DNA of 64,000 nt from Sphingomonas sp. SORGH_AS_0879 (lineage in GTDB: Bacteria > Pseudomonadota > Alphaproteobacteria > Sphingomonadales > Sphingomonadaceae), in contig NZ_JAUTBJ010000002.1 in NCBI RefSeq assembly GCF_030819175.1, positions 2,937,001 to 3,001,000 of the forward strand, read 5' to 3'. Positions within the stretch are counted from its first letter, which is position 1. Each line of letters begins with the position of its first letter. Of this stretch, positions 25,447-34,806 are shown piece by piece. A model generated the notes under the pieces. It did no database searches. It was not told where the DNA came from and saw only the letters and a list, made by a program, of their open reading frames with translations. The translations under genes and the position numbers were made by a program.

Positions 25447-26424
25447 CCGAAGCGGTAGACGCCGCCCGCTTCCGCGGCGACGAAGCGGTCCGGGACAATG
25501 CGCGCGTTGTCCAGCGCCGCCGCCAATTCCTCGACCGGCGCCTCGCGGGGTTCGTCGGTCAGCTGGAAGGTCCCCCAATGGATGCCAAGCGCGTGGCCTG
25601 CGTTAACGTCCGCGAAGATCCGCACCGCCTCCGCCGGGTCGACATGCTGTGCGGCCATGAACCATCGCGGGGCATAGGCGCCGATCGGTATCAGCGCGAC
25701 GTCGGGTGCGCCGAGACGCTCGCGAACCTCGCTAAAGATGCGTCCGTCGCCATACCCCGTATCGCCGACGAACCAGATCGTCCCGGCAGGCGTTTCCAGG
25801 TGGTGCCCGCTCCACAGCGTCATGCGCGTGTCGCTCGTCCAGCGGTTCGACCAGTGGTTGGCGGGGGGTCAGCGTCGTCGCGATGCCGCCGCCAAGGTCA
25901 AGCCGGTCCCACCAGTCGCCGGTCATGCAGCGCGCTGCCGGCACCGCTGCCCGGACAACCGCGTCGTTTCCGAGCGGCATCGTCATCAGCGGATCATGCG
26001 CGGCCTGAAGGCGCAGCAGCGTGTCGACATCGAGATGGTCGTAATGGGCATGGCTCAGCAGCACGACATCGATCGGCGGCAGACCCTCGAACGCGATCCC
26101 CGGTGCGGTCACCCGCTTCGGCCCGACGCGGCGGAACGGGCTGGCCCGCTCCGACCAGACCGGATCGGTGAGGATGTTCACCCCTGCCGCCTGGATCAGC
26201 AGTGACGCATGGCCGACCATCGTTACGCACAGGCCGGCCACGCGCGCCTCGGGCTTTGCAAGGGCGACCGGCACCGACTTCGGCCACGTGGCGGCGGCAC
26301 CCGCCAGCTTCCAGCGCAGCATCGCGCGCAGGCCCCGGTCGGTGCTGGCCTGCCCCGGGTTGAAGAAGCGCGTGCCGTCGAAGTGATCGCTCGGCGGTCC
26401 GTCATAATAGGGGTTGCGGGCCAT
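25443..26424 (-). pseudogene. MBL-fold hydrolase (UlaG/NAPE-PLD-like), split by a one-base frameshift
   Basis: Residues 1 to about 187 (ATG 26424) carry VTMVGHASLLIQAAGVNILTDP and the metal motif LLSHAHYDHLD (HxHxDH). The frame then breaks at a run of six G on the + strand (25863-25868). With five, the reading becomes TLTPANHWSNRWTSDTRMTL and joins the downstream frame (to 25443) with GTIWFVGDTGYGDGRIF and the final HWGTFQLTDEP, giving a normal protein of about 326 aa. Either a true frameshift or a homopolymer sequencing error. Follows the SRAP gene by 2 nt in the same operon. Confidence 0.85.
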
Positions 26425-26426
26425 GG

Positions 26427-27053
26427 TCAGGCGACGCTCATCAGCTGCGAAGGATAGGCGTTCAGCATCGTCAGCGCCTCCGCGACCGGGGCGGTCAGCC
26501 AGCGCTCCTGGTCCTCGGCGAGCAGGATGACCGGCATCGCCTTGGGGTGCTTGGGCGCGACCAGCGGATTGGGCTCGGTCGTGCAGAAGGCATAGACCCG
26601 GTCATGGTCCTGGTCGACCTTCCACAGTCCGGCAAAGCATGGGACCGCCTGGTCCTCGACGGTGAACCACCAGTTGGTGTCGCCAGGTGCCCGCCGGTCA
26701 GCGACGGCCTTGGGTTCGGCAAAGCGCGTGAAGGGCACCAGGCAGCGATGCTGGGCCTTCAGCAGCCACCGCCTCCACATATTGCTCTGCATGTTTCGGG
26801 CGTTGGTCCACCATTCGTAGAGGAAGGGCAATTCTCCCTCACGCGCCGGTCGCTTACGCGGTTTGCGCGTTGGAAAGCCCCAGCGCATCGTGCTCAGTAC
26901 GCGCTCCCCGTCCTCCAGCCGGACGACGTAGCTGGGCTTGCCGGGTGCGGCATAATCCTTCTCGACTGCCAGGACGTTGGCGGCATCATCGGCCGCGGCC
27001 ATTGCGTCGAAATAGCTGCGAGGGTCGACCTTGATGTTGTAAAGGTTGCACAT
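26427..27053 (-). CDS. SOS-response-associated peptidase (SRAP/YedK/HMCES family)
   Basis: 208 aa. SRAP proteins crosslink to abasic sites in ssDNA through the N-terminal Cys (here Cys2, MCNLYN), forming a protective thiazolidine. Other expected residues are present: Asn in WWTNARNM, Glu in VPFTRFAEPK and His in KHPKAMPVILL. Lies in a leftward unit with the zinc-ribbon gene (12-nt gap upstream) and the MBL gene (2-nt gap downstream). The upstream LexA box makes SOS induction likely. Confidence 0.92.
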   Translation of the reverse strand: MCNLYNIKVDPRSYFDAMAAADDAANVLAVEKDYAAPGKPSYVVRLEDGERVLSTMRWGFPTRKPRKRPAREGELPFLYEWWTNARNMQSNMWRRWLLKAQHRCLVPFTRFAEPKAVADRRAPGDTNWWFTVEDQAVPCFAGLWKVDQDHDRVYAFCTTEPNPLVAPKHPKAMPVILLAEDQERWLTAPVAEALTMLNAYPSQLMSVA

Positions 27054-27065
27054 TCCTGCCTTCGA

Positions 27066-27494
27066 TCACGACCGGTAGCGCGAGACAAGCCTCTTCCACG
27101 TCGCGGCATCCGGATATGGCAAGGGTGCGCCCGTCGGCGCGTCGCGACCGATCGTCAGACGCGGACGCCGGACCTGCCCCTCCGCCTGGCAGACGGAGCA
27201 GCATAGCCGTCGCCCCACCAGCCCGAGCGTGCCATCCCATCCGCGGCGCTGGAACAGCCACCACAATGCCACCGCGTCGAGGACGCGGACATGGTCGCAG
27301 GCCGGGCAGGTCAGGCGCAGGGTCCGCTTGTGGAGGGCGCATTCCTCCAGCGTGCGGAGACGCCGGCCGATATGGTCGTGATCGGGCCCTGCCCTGCCAT
27401 GTTCACTGCCCTGATCCGCCACCACCCTGTCCCGATCCGACCGTCGATTCGCTTTCCGTAACGCCTTGACCGGGCGGTGGAATCGACGGAACAT
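27066..27494 (-). CDS. Small zinc-ribbon-like protein at the head of the SRAP operon
   Basis: 142 aa if begun at ATG 27494. That codon overlaps the LexA box, so a GTG near 27425 (about 119 aa) is a credible alternative and would leave a 64-nt leader. Two CxxC knuckles, LTCPACDH and CCSVCQAEG, predict a treble-clef or zinc-ribbon fold; ALWWLFQRRGW lies between them. No known family recognised. Co-oriented with SRAP, so a DNA-damage accessory role is inferred only from context. Confidence 0.6.
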   Translation of the reverse strand: MFRRFHRPVKALRKANRRSDRDRVVADQGSEHGRAGPDHDHIGRRLRTLEECALHKRTLRLTCPACDHVRVLDAVALWWLFQRRGWDGTLGLVGRRLCCSVCQAEGQVRRPRLTIGRDAPTGAPLPYPDAATWKRLVSRYRS

Positions 27495-27503
27495 ATAGCG
27501 AAC
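27489..27503. promoter_or_regulatory. LexA box shared by the imu operon and the SRAP operon
   Basis: GAAC-ATATAGC-GAAC, a perfect 15-bp alphaproteobacterial LexA site, 18 nt upstream of the imuA ATG (27522) and at the head of the divergent zinc-ribbon/SRAP/MBL unit. One repressor site could switch both directions. Confidence 0.85.
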
Positions 27504-27521
27504 GAATGAGTCGCAGCAATC

Positions 27522-28283
27522 ATGTCTTCCGCCGCCCCCTGTCCCGAAGCCCTGACGCGTCTGCGCGACGCGGTGGGCGCCGTGCGCGATGGCGAGGGCG
27601 AAGTCCTGCCCTTCGGCATCGAGGCGATGGATGCCCGCCTGACGGGTGGCGGGTTGGCGGTGGGCGGCCTGCATGAACTGACATCAGCCACGCCGACGCT
27701 CACCGACGATGCGGCGGCCACGCTGTTCGCGGTTGGCGTCGCGGCGCGCGCGGCGGCGCGGAGCGGCCGCCGTGTGCTGTGGGCGCTAACCCGGTTCGAT
27801 CTCTACGCGCCAGGTCTCGAACAGGCGGGGCTGAACCCGGCAACGCTGCTCTTCGTCGAGGTGCGCGAGGACAAGGATGTGCTGGCCGTCATGGAGGACG
27901 GTCTTCGCCATGGCGGCCTCGCGGCGGTCGTCGGCGAGGTGAAGCGCGCCGACATGGTCGCGACGCGGCGGCTGCAACTGGCGGCGATGACGGGCAACAC
28001 CCCTGCCCTGCTGTCACGCCGCTGGCGGCGACAGGGTGTCTGTCCACTGACCGAACTGTCGGCGGCGATGACCAGGTGGCGGATCGCCTGCGCGCCCTCT
28101 GCATCGATATCCCCGCATATCGTAGGGCGGGGACGCTGGACGGTCGAACTGGCGCGACAGCGCGGTGGCCCGGGCTTCACGATGGACTTGGAGGCATGCG
28201 ATGACACGGGTCGCCTCGCTCTACCTGCCGCATCTCGCGATCGAGCGACTGCGGCGGCTGGAGCGGCCGCGCGCGCTGCCTGA
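27522..28283 (+). CDS. imuA: ImuA, RecA-like mutasome protein
   Basis: 253 aa. ImuA is a RecA/SulA-like protein needed with ImuB and DnaE2 for damage-induced mutagenesis. Visible: LPFGIEAMDARLTGGGLAVGGLHELTSA, the RecA-like N-terminal signature without a complete Walker A, RRVLWALTRFDLYAPGLEQAGL, and the C-terminal [21 protein letters not shown]. Its last 83 nt overlap the start of imuB. The first gene of the operon, next to the LexA box. Confidence 0.88.
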   Translation: MSSAAPCPEALTRLRDAVGAVRDGEGEVLPFGIEAMDARLTGGGLAVGGLHELTSATPTLTDDAAATLFAVGVAARAAARSGRRVLWALTRFDLYAPGLEQAGLNPATLLFVEVREDKDVLAVMEDGLRHGGLAAVVGEVKRADMVATRRLQLAAMTGNTPALLSRRWRRQGVCPLTELSAAMTRWRIACAPSASISPHIVGRGRWTVELARQRGGPGFTMDLEACDDTGRLALPAASRDRATAAAGAAARAA

Positions 28284-29982
28284 GCCAAGGCCCGCGCCGA
28301 TCCTGCCGGTCGACGACGACCCCGGCGCCTGTTCGGTGCCGCGCGGCGGCGGCTGGCGTCCTGGTGCGCGCTGGGCGCGGCAGGGGGCCACGCGCGCGGC
28401 GGTCGAGGAACAGGTGGCTGCCTTACCGCTCCATCAGCGGCCCCCCATGCGCGAGCTCGGCCGCCGGTCAGAGGCGGCGAACCATCCGTTCAAGCGACCG
28501 GTGGCGCCGGATCAGCGCCAGCCCGCGCCGCCGCCAGTGATGCACCATGTGCCGATGATCCTCGCCGAAGCGATCGGCCAGCGCCAGGTCATCGCCGCCG
28601 CCTGCCCGGCCGCCATGGCGCTGGGCTTGACCCCCGGCATGGCGGTGACGCAGGCCCGCGCGCTGATACCGGATCTCGACATCCGTCCCGCCGATCGGGC
28701 GGCGGATGCGGCGCTGCTGGACGATCTGGCTCTGCACGCCGTACGCCACTGGACGCCGACCGCCTGCGTCAGCGGCGAGGACGGCCTCTGGCTGGATCTA
28801 ACCGGCGTCGCGCACCTGCACGGCGGCGAGGCCCGCTTCTGCCACCGGCTGATCCGCTTCTGCCGGCGCTTCGGGCTGACCGCGCGCGTGGCGGTGGCGA
28901 GTACACCGGGCACGGCCCATGCGCTGACCCGTTTCGGCCGCGACGTCGTGCACCTGGTCCCCGGCGGGCAGGAAGCGCAGGCGCTCGCCCCCCTGCGCCC
29001 CGCCGCGCTCCGCCTGACGCCCGAGGCTGTCGCCGCCGCCACCCGCTTCGGACTCGACCGGATCGCCGACCTCTTGCCGCTGCCCCGCGGGCCGCTCGCC
29101 CGGCGGCTCGGCATGGCCAGCCTCCGCCGTCTCGACGAGGCGCTGGGGCGCGTGGCTGAGCCGATCGTGCCGGTGGTGCCGCAGGAGGTCCCCGTCACCC
29201 GGCTCCGCCTCCTCGAACCGATCGGCACGGCGGAGGCGATCGAGCAGGTGATCGGCGACCTGCTCGCTGCGCTGATCCGGCAATTGCTGGAGCGCGGACG
29301 CGGCGTGCGGGCGTTGGTCCTGACGCTGGAGCGGATCGACGGCAGCGCGCAGCACCTGTCCGTCGGCACCGCGCGCGCGACCCGCGATGCAGGCCATCTC
29401 GCCCAGCTGTTCCATCTGCGCATCGAGCGGATCGACCCCGGCGACGGGATCGAGGCGATGTGGCTGGCCGCACCGCGCACCGATCCGCTCGGCGCGACGA
29501 CGCTGGCCGCCACTCTGGCGGGGGACGATGCGCCGCCCGACGTTGCGCTGCTGGTCGACCAGATCGCCAGCCGGGTCGGCCAGGAGGCACTGTTCACGAC
29601 CGCACCGGTCGAGAGCGACGTGCCCGAGCGCGCGGTGCGACGCGTATCACCGCTCGCCGCCCCCAGCGGCTGGCCGGCTTGGAAGCGCCCCGTCCGCCTG
29701 CTGCGCCGGCCCGAGCCGCTGGTGGGCGTGCTGGCGCTCCTTCCTGACGCACCGCCCCGCCGCTTCACTTGGCGGGGGCGGGTCCATGCCGTGGTCGCCG
29801 GTGATGGTCCCGAGCGCATCCACGGCGAATGGTGGCGGCGCGATGGCGAGGTCTGGGCGGTCCGCGACTACTTCCGGGTCGAGGACGACACCGGCGCGCG
29901 CTTCTGGCTGTTCCGCCGCGGCGACGGGGTCGAGCCTGCGACGGGTGATCTCAGCTGGTACCTCCACGGGCTGTTCGGCTGA
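28201..29982 (+). CDS. imuB: ImuB, inactive Y-family polymerase homologue
   Basis: 593 aa from ATG 28201. It has the Y-family fold but not the catalytic acids: the first motif reads [17 protein letters not shown], as in other ImuB proteins. A Pro/Arg-rich insert of about 90 residues precedes [19 protein letters not shown]. The C-terminal [17 protein letters not shown] is the ImuB tail. ImuB is known to link DnaE2 to the beta clamp. Its stop overlaps the dnaE2 ATG (TGATG). Confidence 0.9.
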   Translation: MTRVASLYLPHLAIERLRRLERPRALPEPRPAPILPVDDDPGACSVPRGGGWRPGARWARQGATRAAVEEQVAALPLHQRPPMRELGRRSEAANHPFKRPVAPDQRQPAPPPVMHHVPMILAEAIGQRQVIAAACPAAMALGLTPGMAVTQARALIPDLDIRPADRAADAALLDDLALHAVRHWTPTACVSGEDGLWLDLTGVAHLHGGEARFCHRLIRFCRRFGLTARVAVASTPGTAHALTRFGRDVVHLVPGGQEAQALAPLRPAALRLTPEAVAAATRFGLDRIADLLPLPRGPLARRLGMASLRRLDEALGRVAEPIVPVVPQEVPVTRLRLLEPIGTAEAIEQVIGDLLAALIRQLLERGRGVRALVLTLERIDGSAQHLSVGTARATRDAGHLAQLFHLRIERIDPGDGIEAMWLAAPRTDPLGATTLAATLAGDDAPPDVALLVDQIASRVGQEALFTTAPVESDVPERAVRRVSPLAAPSGWPAWKRPVRLLRRPEPLVGVLALLPDAPPRRFTWRGRVHAVVAGDGPERIHGEWWRRDGEVWAVRDYFRVEDDTGARFWLFRRGDGVEPATGDLSWYLHGLFG

Positions 29983-32900
29983 TGACCACTCCCACCACGA
30001 CCTATGTCGAGCTGCAGGTGACGAGCCATTTCTCGTTCCTGCGCGGCGCCTCCAGCCCCGACGAGCTGTTCGCCGCCGCCGCGCTGCAAGGCCATTCGGC
30101 GCTCGGCATCGTCGATCGCGGCAGCGTAGCGGGGCTGGTGCGGGCGTGGGAGGCGCAGAAGGCCACGGCCGTGCGGATGATCGCGGGGGCGCGGGCCGAC
30201 CTCGACGATGGCCGCGCGCTGCTGCTCTACCCGACCGACAAGCCCGCCTGGTCGCGGCTGACCCGGCTGCTGACCCTTGGCAAGTCGCGCGCCGGCAAGG
30301 GCGGCTGCACGCTCGGCTGGTCGGACGTCGTTGCTTGGAGCGACGGGCTGGTCGCGATCCTGCTGCCGGACGAGGCGGATGCGGTGACCGCGGCGCATCT
30401 CGCCGAGCTGGGCACGACCTTCGGCGCACGCGGCTATTGCGGTCTCGCCTTCCGCCGCCGGCCCGACGATGCGCTGCGCCTGCACGACCTCGCCGCACTC
30501 GCCAGGAATGCGGGCGTCCGCGCTGTCGCGCTCGGTGACATCCTCTATCACGCCCCCGAGGCGAGACTGTTGCAGGACGTCGTTACCGCGATCCGCGAGA
30601 AATGCACGGTCGACGCGCTCGGCTACCGGCGCGAGCGGCATGCCGACCGGCACCTCAAATCCCCGGCCGAGATGGAACGTCGCTTCGCCGCCTTCTCTGA
30701 CGCCATCGCCGCCACCGCCGCGATCGCGCGCGCCTGCACCTTCGACCTTGGTGAGCTCAGCTACCAATACCCGCACGAGTGCGTGGTCGAGGGGCTGACC
30801 GCCCAAGGCGCGCTCGAACAGCTGACCGAGAATGCGGCCGCGCGGATGTTCCCCGACGGCCTGCCGCAAGCCTATCGCGACCAGATCGCGCACGAGCTGC
30901 GGCTGATCGGCGAACTCGGCTACGCGCCATACTTCCTCACCGTGAACAGCATCGTCGCCGAGAGCCGGCGGCGCGGCATCCTGTGTCAGGGTCGGGGATC
31001 GGCCGCCAACAGCTGCGTCTGCTTCATGCTCGGCATCACCAGCATCGACCCGATCAAGCATGAGCTGCTCTTCGAGCGCTTCGTCGCCGGGGAACGCCGC
31101 GAACCGCCCGACATCGACGTCGATTTCGAGCATGAACGGCGCGAGGAGATCATCCAGTGGATCTATGACACCTATGGGCGCAACCATGCCGCGCTAACCG
31201 CGGTCGTCACCCGCTACCGCGCCCGCGGAGCGGTGCGCGAGGTCGGCAAGGCGCTTGGCCTGCCCGAGGATCTGACCAAGGCACTCGCCGGTCTGGTCTG
31301 GGGCTGGAGCCAGGAGGGCGTCGGCGAGAAGCAGGTCACCCAGCTCGGCCTCAACATGGATGACCGACGCCTGCGCCTCGCGCTGGAACTATCCCGCCAG
31401 CTGATCGGCGTGCCGCGCCACCTGTCGCAGCATCCCGGCGGCTTCGTGCTGACCCAGACCCGCCTCGACGATCTCGTCCCCATCGAGCCCGCCGCGATGG
31501 TCGACAGGCAAGTGATCGAATGGGACAAGGACGATATCGACGCGCTCAAGTTCATGAAGGTCGATGTGCTCGGCCTCGGCATGCTCGGCTGCATGAACCG
31601 CGCCTTCAACCTGCTCGAGGAAGCCAAGGGCATGCGCATCGGCATGGACGATCTGCAGGACGACGATCCCGACGTTTATGCGATGATCCAGAAGGCCGAC
31701 ACGCTCGGCACCTTCCAGATCGAGTCCCGCGCGCAGATGAGCATGTTGCCGCGGATGAAGCCCGCGCGCTTCTACGACCTCGTCATCGAGGTCGCGATCG
31801 TCCGCCCGGGCCCGATCCAGGGCGACATGGTCCACCCGTACCTCCGCCGCCGCGAGGGACGCGAGAAGCCCGACTATCCGCGCCCCGAACTGCGCGCGGT
31901 GCTCGAGAAGACGCTAGGCGTGCCACTGTTCCAGGAACAGGCGATGAAGGTCGCCATTGTCGGTGCAGGGTTCACGGCCGTGGAGGCCGACCAGCTGCGC
32001 CGCGCCATGGCGACGTTCAAGTTCACCGGCGGGGTCAGCCACTTCTACGACAAGCTGGTCCAGGGGATGGTGTCGCGCGGCTATCCCCGCGACTTCGCGG
32101 AACGTACCTTCAAGCAGATCGAGGGCTTCGGTTCCTACGGCTTCCCGGAGAGCCACGCCGCCAGCTTCGCCAAGATCGCCTATGCAAGTTGCTGGATGAA
32201 GCATCATCACCCGGACGTATTCTGCACGGCGCTGCTCAACGCGCAGCCGATGGGCTTCTACGCTCCAGCGCAGGTGGTCCGCGATGCGCGCGAGCACGGC
32301 GTCGAGGTACGACCAGCCTGCATCAACGCCAGCCGCTGGGACTGTACGCTGGAGCCGACCGCCGGCCGCTATCTCGCCGTGCGGCTCGGCCTGCGCCAAG
32401 TGCGCGGCCTCGCCAACGCGCATGGGGCGGCGATCATCGCGGCGCGGGGGGATGCGCCCTTCCAGTCGGTGGAGGAAGTATGGCGGCGCGCCGGCGTCTC
32501 GCGCGCGGCGATCGAACGGCTGGCCGAGGCGGATGCCTTCCATGCGCTGGGCGAGGATCGCCGTCAGGGGTTATGGAAGGTGAAGGGCCTGGGCGAGGCC
32601 CCCCTGCCTCTGTTCGCCGCCGCCGATTCGCGCGAAGCCTCGTTCAGCCCGGAGGGGCTGGAGCCCGACGTATCCTTGCGCCCGCTGACCGAGGGCCGCG
32701 AAGTGGTGGAGGATTACCGCGCGCTGCAATTGTCGCTGCGCGCCCATCCCCTCGCCTTCCTGCGGCAGGACCTCACCCGGCGCGGTATCGTCCGCTGCGC
32801 CGACCTCGCCCACATCAAGGACGGCCGCCATGTCGAGGTCGCCGGGATCATCCTCGTCCGCCAGAAGCCCGGCAGCGCCAAGGGCGTGCTGTTCATCACC

Positions 32901-33257
32901 ATCGAGGACGAGACCGGCATCGCCAATGGCATCCTCTGGCCCGACCGGTTCGAGGCGCAGCGCCGCACCGTCATGTCGGCGGCGATGATCGGGATGAAAG
33001 GCCGGGTCCAGCGCGAGGGGTTGGTGATCCACGTCATCTGCGATCGGATCATCGACCATGGTCCACTCCTCGCCCAGGTCGGGCAGATGGACTTTCCGCA
33101 CGCCACCGGGCGCGGCGACGGTGTGCGCCATGCCGGATCACCCGACCGGGGCGATGCCGGGTGGCGTCCCGGTCCGCGCGACAGCTATTGGCCGCCTCAT
33201 GCCAACGGCATGGACCCAGAGCAGGTGGTGCGTATCAAGTCGCGCGACTTCCATTGA
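29982..33257 (+). CDS. dnaE2: Error-prone DNA polymerase III alpha subunit DnaE2
   Basis: 1091 aa, normal for DnaE2. Order: PHP domain from residue 6 ([20 protein letters not shown]), palm with catalytic PDIDVDFE at about 376-383, finger/tau-interacting region ([10 protein letters not shown]), HhH motifs, and a C-terminal OB-fold ([20 protein letters not shown]) ending in KSRDFH. DnaE2 does mutagenic translesion synthesis with ImuA/ImuB. Third gene of the LexA-controlled operon. Confidence 0.95.
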   Translation: MTTPTTTYVELQVTSHFSFLRGASSPDELFAAAALQGHSALGIVDRGSVAGLVRAWEAQKATAVRMIAGARADLDDGRALLLYPTDKPAWSRLTRLLTLGKSRAGKGGCTLGWSDVVAWSDGLVAILLPDEADAVTAAHLAELGTTFGARGYCGLAFRRRPDDALRLHDLAALARNAGVRAVALGDILYHAPEARLLQDVVTAIREKCTVDALGYRRERHADRHLKSPAEMERRFAAFSDAIAATAAIARACTFDLGELSYQYPHECVVEGLTAQGALEQLTENAAARMFPDGLPQAYRDQIAHELRLIGELGYAPYFLTVNSIVAESRRRGILCQGRGSAANSCVCFMLGITSIDPIKHELLFERFVAGERREPPDIDVDFEHERREEIIQWIYDTYGRNHAALTAVVTRYRARGAVREVGKALGLPEDLTKALAGLVWGWSQEGVGEKQVTQLGLNMDDRRLRLALELSRQLIGVPRHLSQHPGGFVLTQTRLDDLVPIEPAAMVDRQVIEWDKDDIDALKFMKVDVLGLGMLGCMNRAFNLLEEAKGMRIGMDDLQDDDPDVYAMIQKADTLGTFQIESRAQMSMLPRMKPARFYDLVIEVAIVRPGPIQGDMVHPYLRRREGREKPDYPRPELRAVLEKTLGVPLFQEQAMKVAIVGAGFTAVEADQLRRAMATFKFTGGVSHFYDKLVQGMVSRGYPRDFAERTFKQIEGFGSYGFPESHAASFAKIAYASCWMKHHHPDVFCTALLNAQPMGFYAPAQVVRDAREHGVEVRPACINASRWDCTLEPTAGRYLAVRLGLRQVRGLANAHGAAIIAARGDAPFQSVEEVWRRAGVSRAAIERLAEADAFHALGEDRRQGLWKVKGLGEAPLPLFAAADSREASFSPEGLEPDVSLRPLTEGREVVEDYRALQLSLRAHPLAFLRQDLTRRGIVRCADLAHIKDGRHVEVAGIILVRQKPGSAKGVLFITIEDETGIANGILWPDRFEAQRRTVMSAAMIGMKGRVQREGLVIHVICDRIIDHGPLLAQVGQMDFPHATGRGDGVRHAGSPDRGDAGWRPGPRDSYWPPHANGMDPEQVVRIKSRDFH

Positions 33258-33263
33258 CCCGCC

Positions 33264-33521
33264 ATGTCGCGCCACCAACGGATCATTATCGAGCTGTCGC
33301 TCCACATCCTGCGCGCGGCCGCTGCCCGGTCGGGTAAGGGCAGGGTCGACACGATCGAGGTTCGCCTCGCGCTGCGCTGCCTAATCGCGCATTGTCCCGA
33401 ACGCTGGCCGCTCGACATGTTCTGGAACTCGGCCGGGACGGAACACGACATCGGCCGTGCGCAGGGCTGCACCGCCGCGCTGAACGGCATCGTCCGGCAG
33501 ATCGGCGGCGAGCCCCGATAG
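33264..33521 (+). CDS. Small hypothetical protein after dnaE2
   Basis: 85 aa, starting 6 nt after the dnaE2 stop, so probably the last gene of the imu operon. Predominantly helical (RIIIELSLHILRAAAARSG, EVRLALRCLIAHCPERWPL) with TEHDIGRAQGCTAALNGIVRQI at the end. No family recognised; could be an operon-specific accessory factor. Confidence 0.55.
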   Translation: MSRHQRIIIELSLHILRAAAARSGKGRVDTIEVRLALRCLIAHCPERWPLDMFWNSAGTEHDIGRAQGCTAALNGIVRQIGGEPR

Positions 33522-33641
33522 GCGCTGTTTAGCCCGCCGCTGCCAGCACGCACGACCGCTTCCATTCTCGCAGATACCCGTTACCACATAGCCCAAGCGT
33601 TCATCGCGGCCATCATCGGCTGGGAGCGATCGTTGGTGACC

Positions 33642-34037
33642 TCACATCGTGATGTACCACTTGCCATCGACGCGGCGGACCTTGTCGGCCTCGGTCTGCG
33701 CCGATCCATTGCCGAAGCGGGTGACGGTGGTCACCACGGCGTGATCGGCGTCGGTTGGCTCGATCTTTCCGACCGTAACCGACGTGACCCCGCCCTTCGC
33801 CTTGGCCCTTTTGGCCTTCTCCTGCAGCGCGGGCGCGATGAAGATCCCGGCGGTGGCCTTAATCTCCGGGTCGATCCGCTCGAGTGCCTCAGCGGTCTGA
33901 CCGCGACCGGCCGCCTCCGTCGCGGCTCGAACGGCATCACCCGGACCCTGACCGCAGGCGGTCAGCGCCAGAAGAGCGGCGGCTGCGACAAGCGGACCGA
34001 TACCCTTCGTCCGCATTCTCTTCGCGACCGCGCCCAT
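33642..34037 (-). CDS. Lipoprotein with an NTF2-like (DUF4878-type) domain
   Basis: 131 aa from ATG 34037, whose first base overlaps the upstream stop (TGATG); an internal ATG at 34016 is also possible. Lipobox LALTAC follows a hydrophobic stretch. After it come GDAVRAATEAAGRGQTAEALERIDPEIKA and VTSVTVGKIEPTDADHAVVTTVTRF, the layout of small DUF4878/NTF2-like lipoproteins. Function unknown. Last gene of the unit begun by the autotransporter protease. Confidence 0.62.
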   Translation of the reverse strand: MGAVAKRMRTKGIGPLVAAAALLALTACGQGPGDAVRAATEAAGRGQTAEALERIDPEIKATAGIFIAPALQEKAKRAKAKGGVTSVTVGKIEPTDADHAVVTTVTRFGNGSAQTEADKVRRVDGKWYITM

Positions 34038-34777
34038 CACAGCGTCGGCTTCTTGGCACGAGCGGCGATGAAGGCGTCAGCGGCCTGCTCGACCAGCCGG
34101 CCCGGCTGCTGGCGCGATCCGTCCGGCTGCGCGATCTCGATCGTCCCGCCACGTGAGCCGACATTCGCAGCGGCTCGGAAGCCACTTCCGGCGCCGCCCC
34201 AGCGCGCTGTGAACGTGTCCCCCATCTGCTCTTCACGCGGGCGACCCCACTTCTCGACCAGCATCCGGCGCCAGTCCGCTGCCGCCGTACCCTGCGGCGC
34301 GAGGTACACGATCGACGACAGGTGTGCCCCGTCCGGCCAGACCAGCGTTTTCAGCATGTACCGTCCACCGGCATCATCGACGAGCGTCGCTTCGCCCAGA
34401 ACACCCCGCTTGGTCGGCACGCCGGCGGCACCGCCGCGCATGTTGATCGCGCTGCGCACCTGCGTCTCGAAATCGACGTAGCGCGTCACCGTCCTGGTGG
34501 TGAGGCCACGCCCCTTGGCGACTGCCTCGGCTTCCGCTTCGCTCATGCCGAGGCGAAAGCCGCCCAGGTCGTAGGTCGCCGGGTCGCTCGCCACGGTGCG
34601 GTCCGCAGCCTTGGTCAGCCCGACAATCACCGGCGTTGCGGGCATGGTGATCGATGGCTGCTTCGGCCCGCTGCCCAGCAGACTGGGCACCTTGTCGAGC
34701 AGCCTGGTAATGGGTGCCCGCTGCGCGGTGGCAGGCACGGCGGCCAGCCCGATGACGAGCGCGATGGTCAAGCGCAT
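34037..34777 (-). CDS. Periplasmic hypothetical protein
   Basis: 246 aa from ATG 34777. Signal peptide RLTIALVIGLAAVPATAQ, cleaved near residue 18. The core motif YDLGGFRLGMSEAEAEAVAKGRG resembles the GxxxGMS repeat domains of envelope proteins. No enzymatic motif seen. Lies 29 nt downstream of the autotransporter gene and is coupled to the following lipoprotein, suggesting the three work at the cell surface. Confidence 0.6.
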   Translation of the reverse strand: MRLTIALVIGLAAVPATAQRAPITRLLDKVPSLLGSGPKQPSITMPATPVIVGLTKAADRTVASDPATYDLGGFRLGMSEAEAEAVAKGRGLTTRTVTRYVDFETQVRSAINMRGGAAGVPTKRGVLGEATLVDDAGGRYMLKTLVWPDGAHLSSIVYLAPQGTAAADWRRMLVEKWGRPREEQMGDTFTARWGGAGSGFRAAANVGSRGGTIEIAQPDGSRQQPGRLVEQAADAFIAARAKKPTL

Positions 34778-34806
34778 GTGGTTCTCTCCCTGTGATATCG
34801 GTCGGA

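Noticed and set aside
27431..27466. A second LexA-like match near the imuA promoter
   Set aside because: Partial GATTCG/GATCCG-type matches do not satisfy the GAAC or GTTC direct-repeat spacing; only the site at 27489-27503 does.
28201..29982. ImuB as an active polymerase
   Set aside because: The catalytic acidic residues of Y-family enzymes are missing from the first motif, as expected for ImuB.
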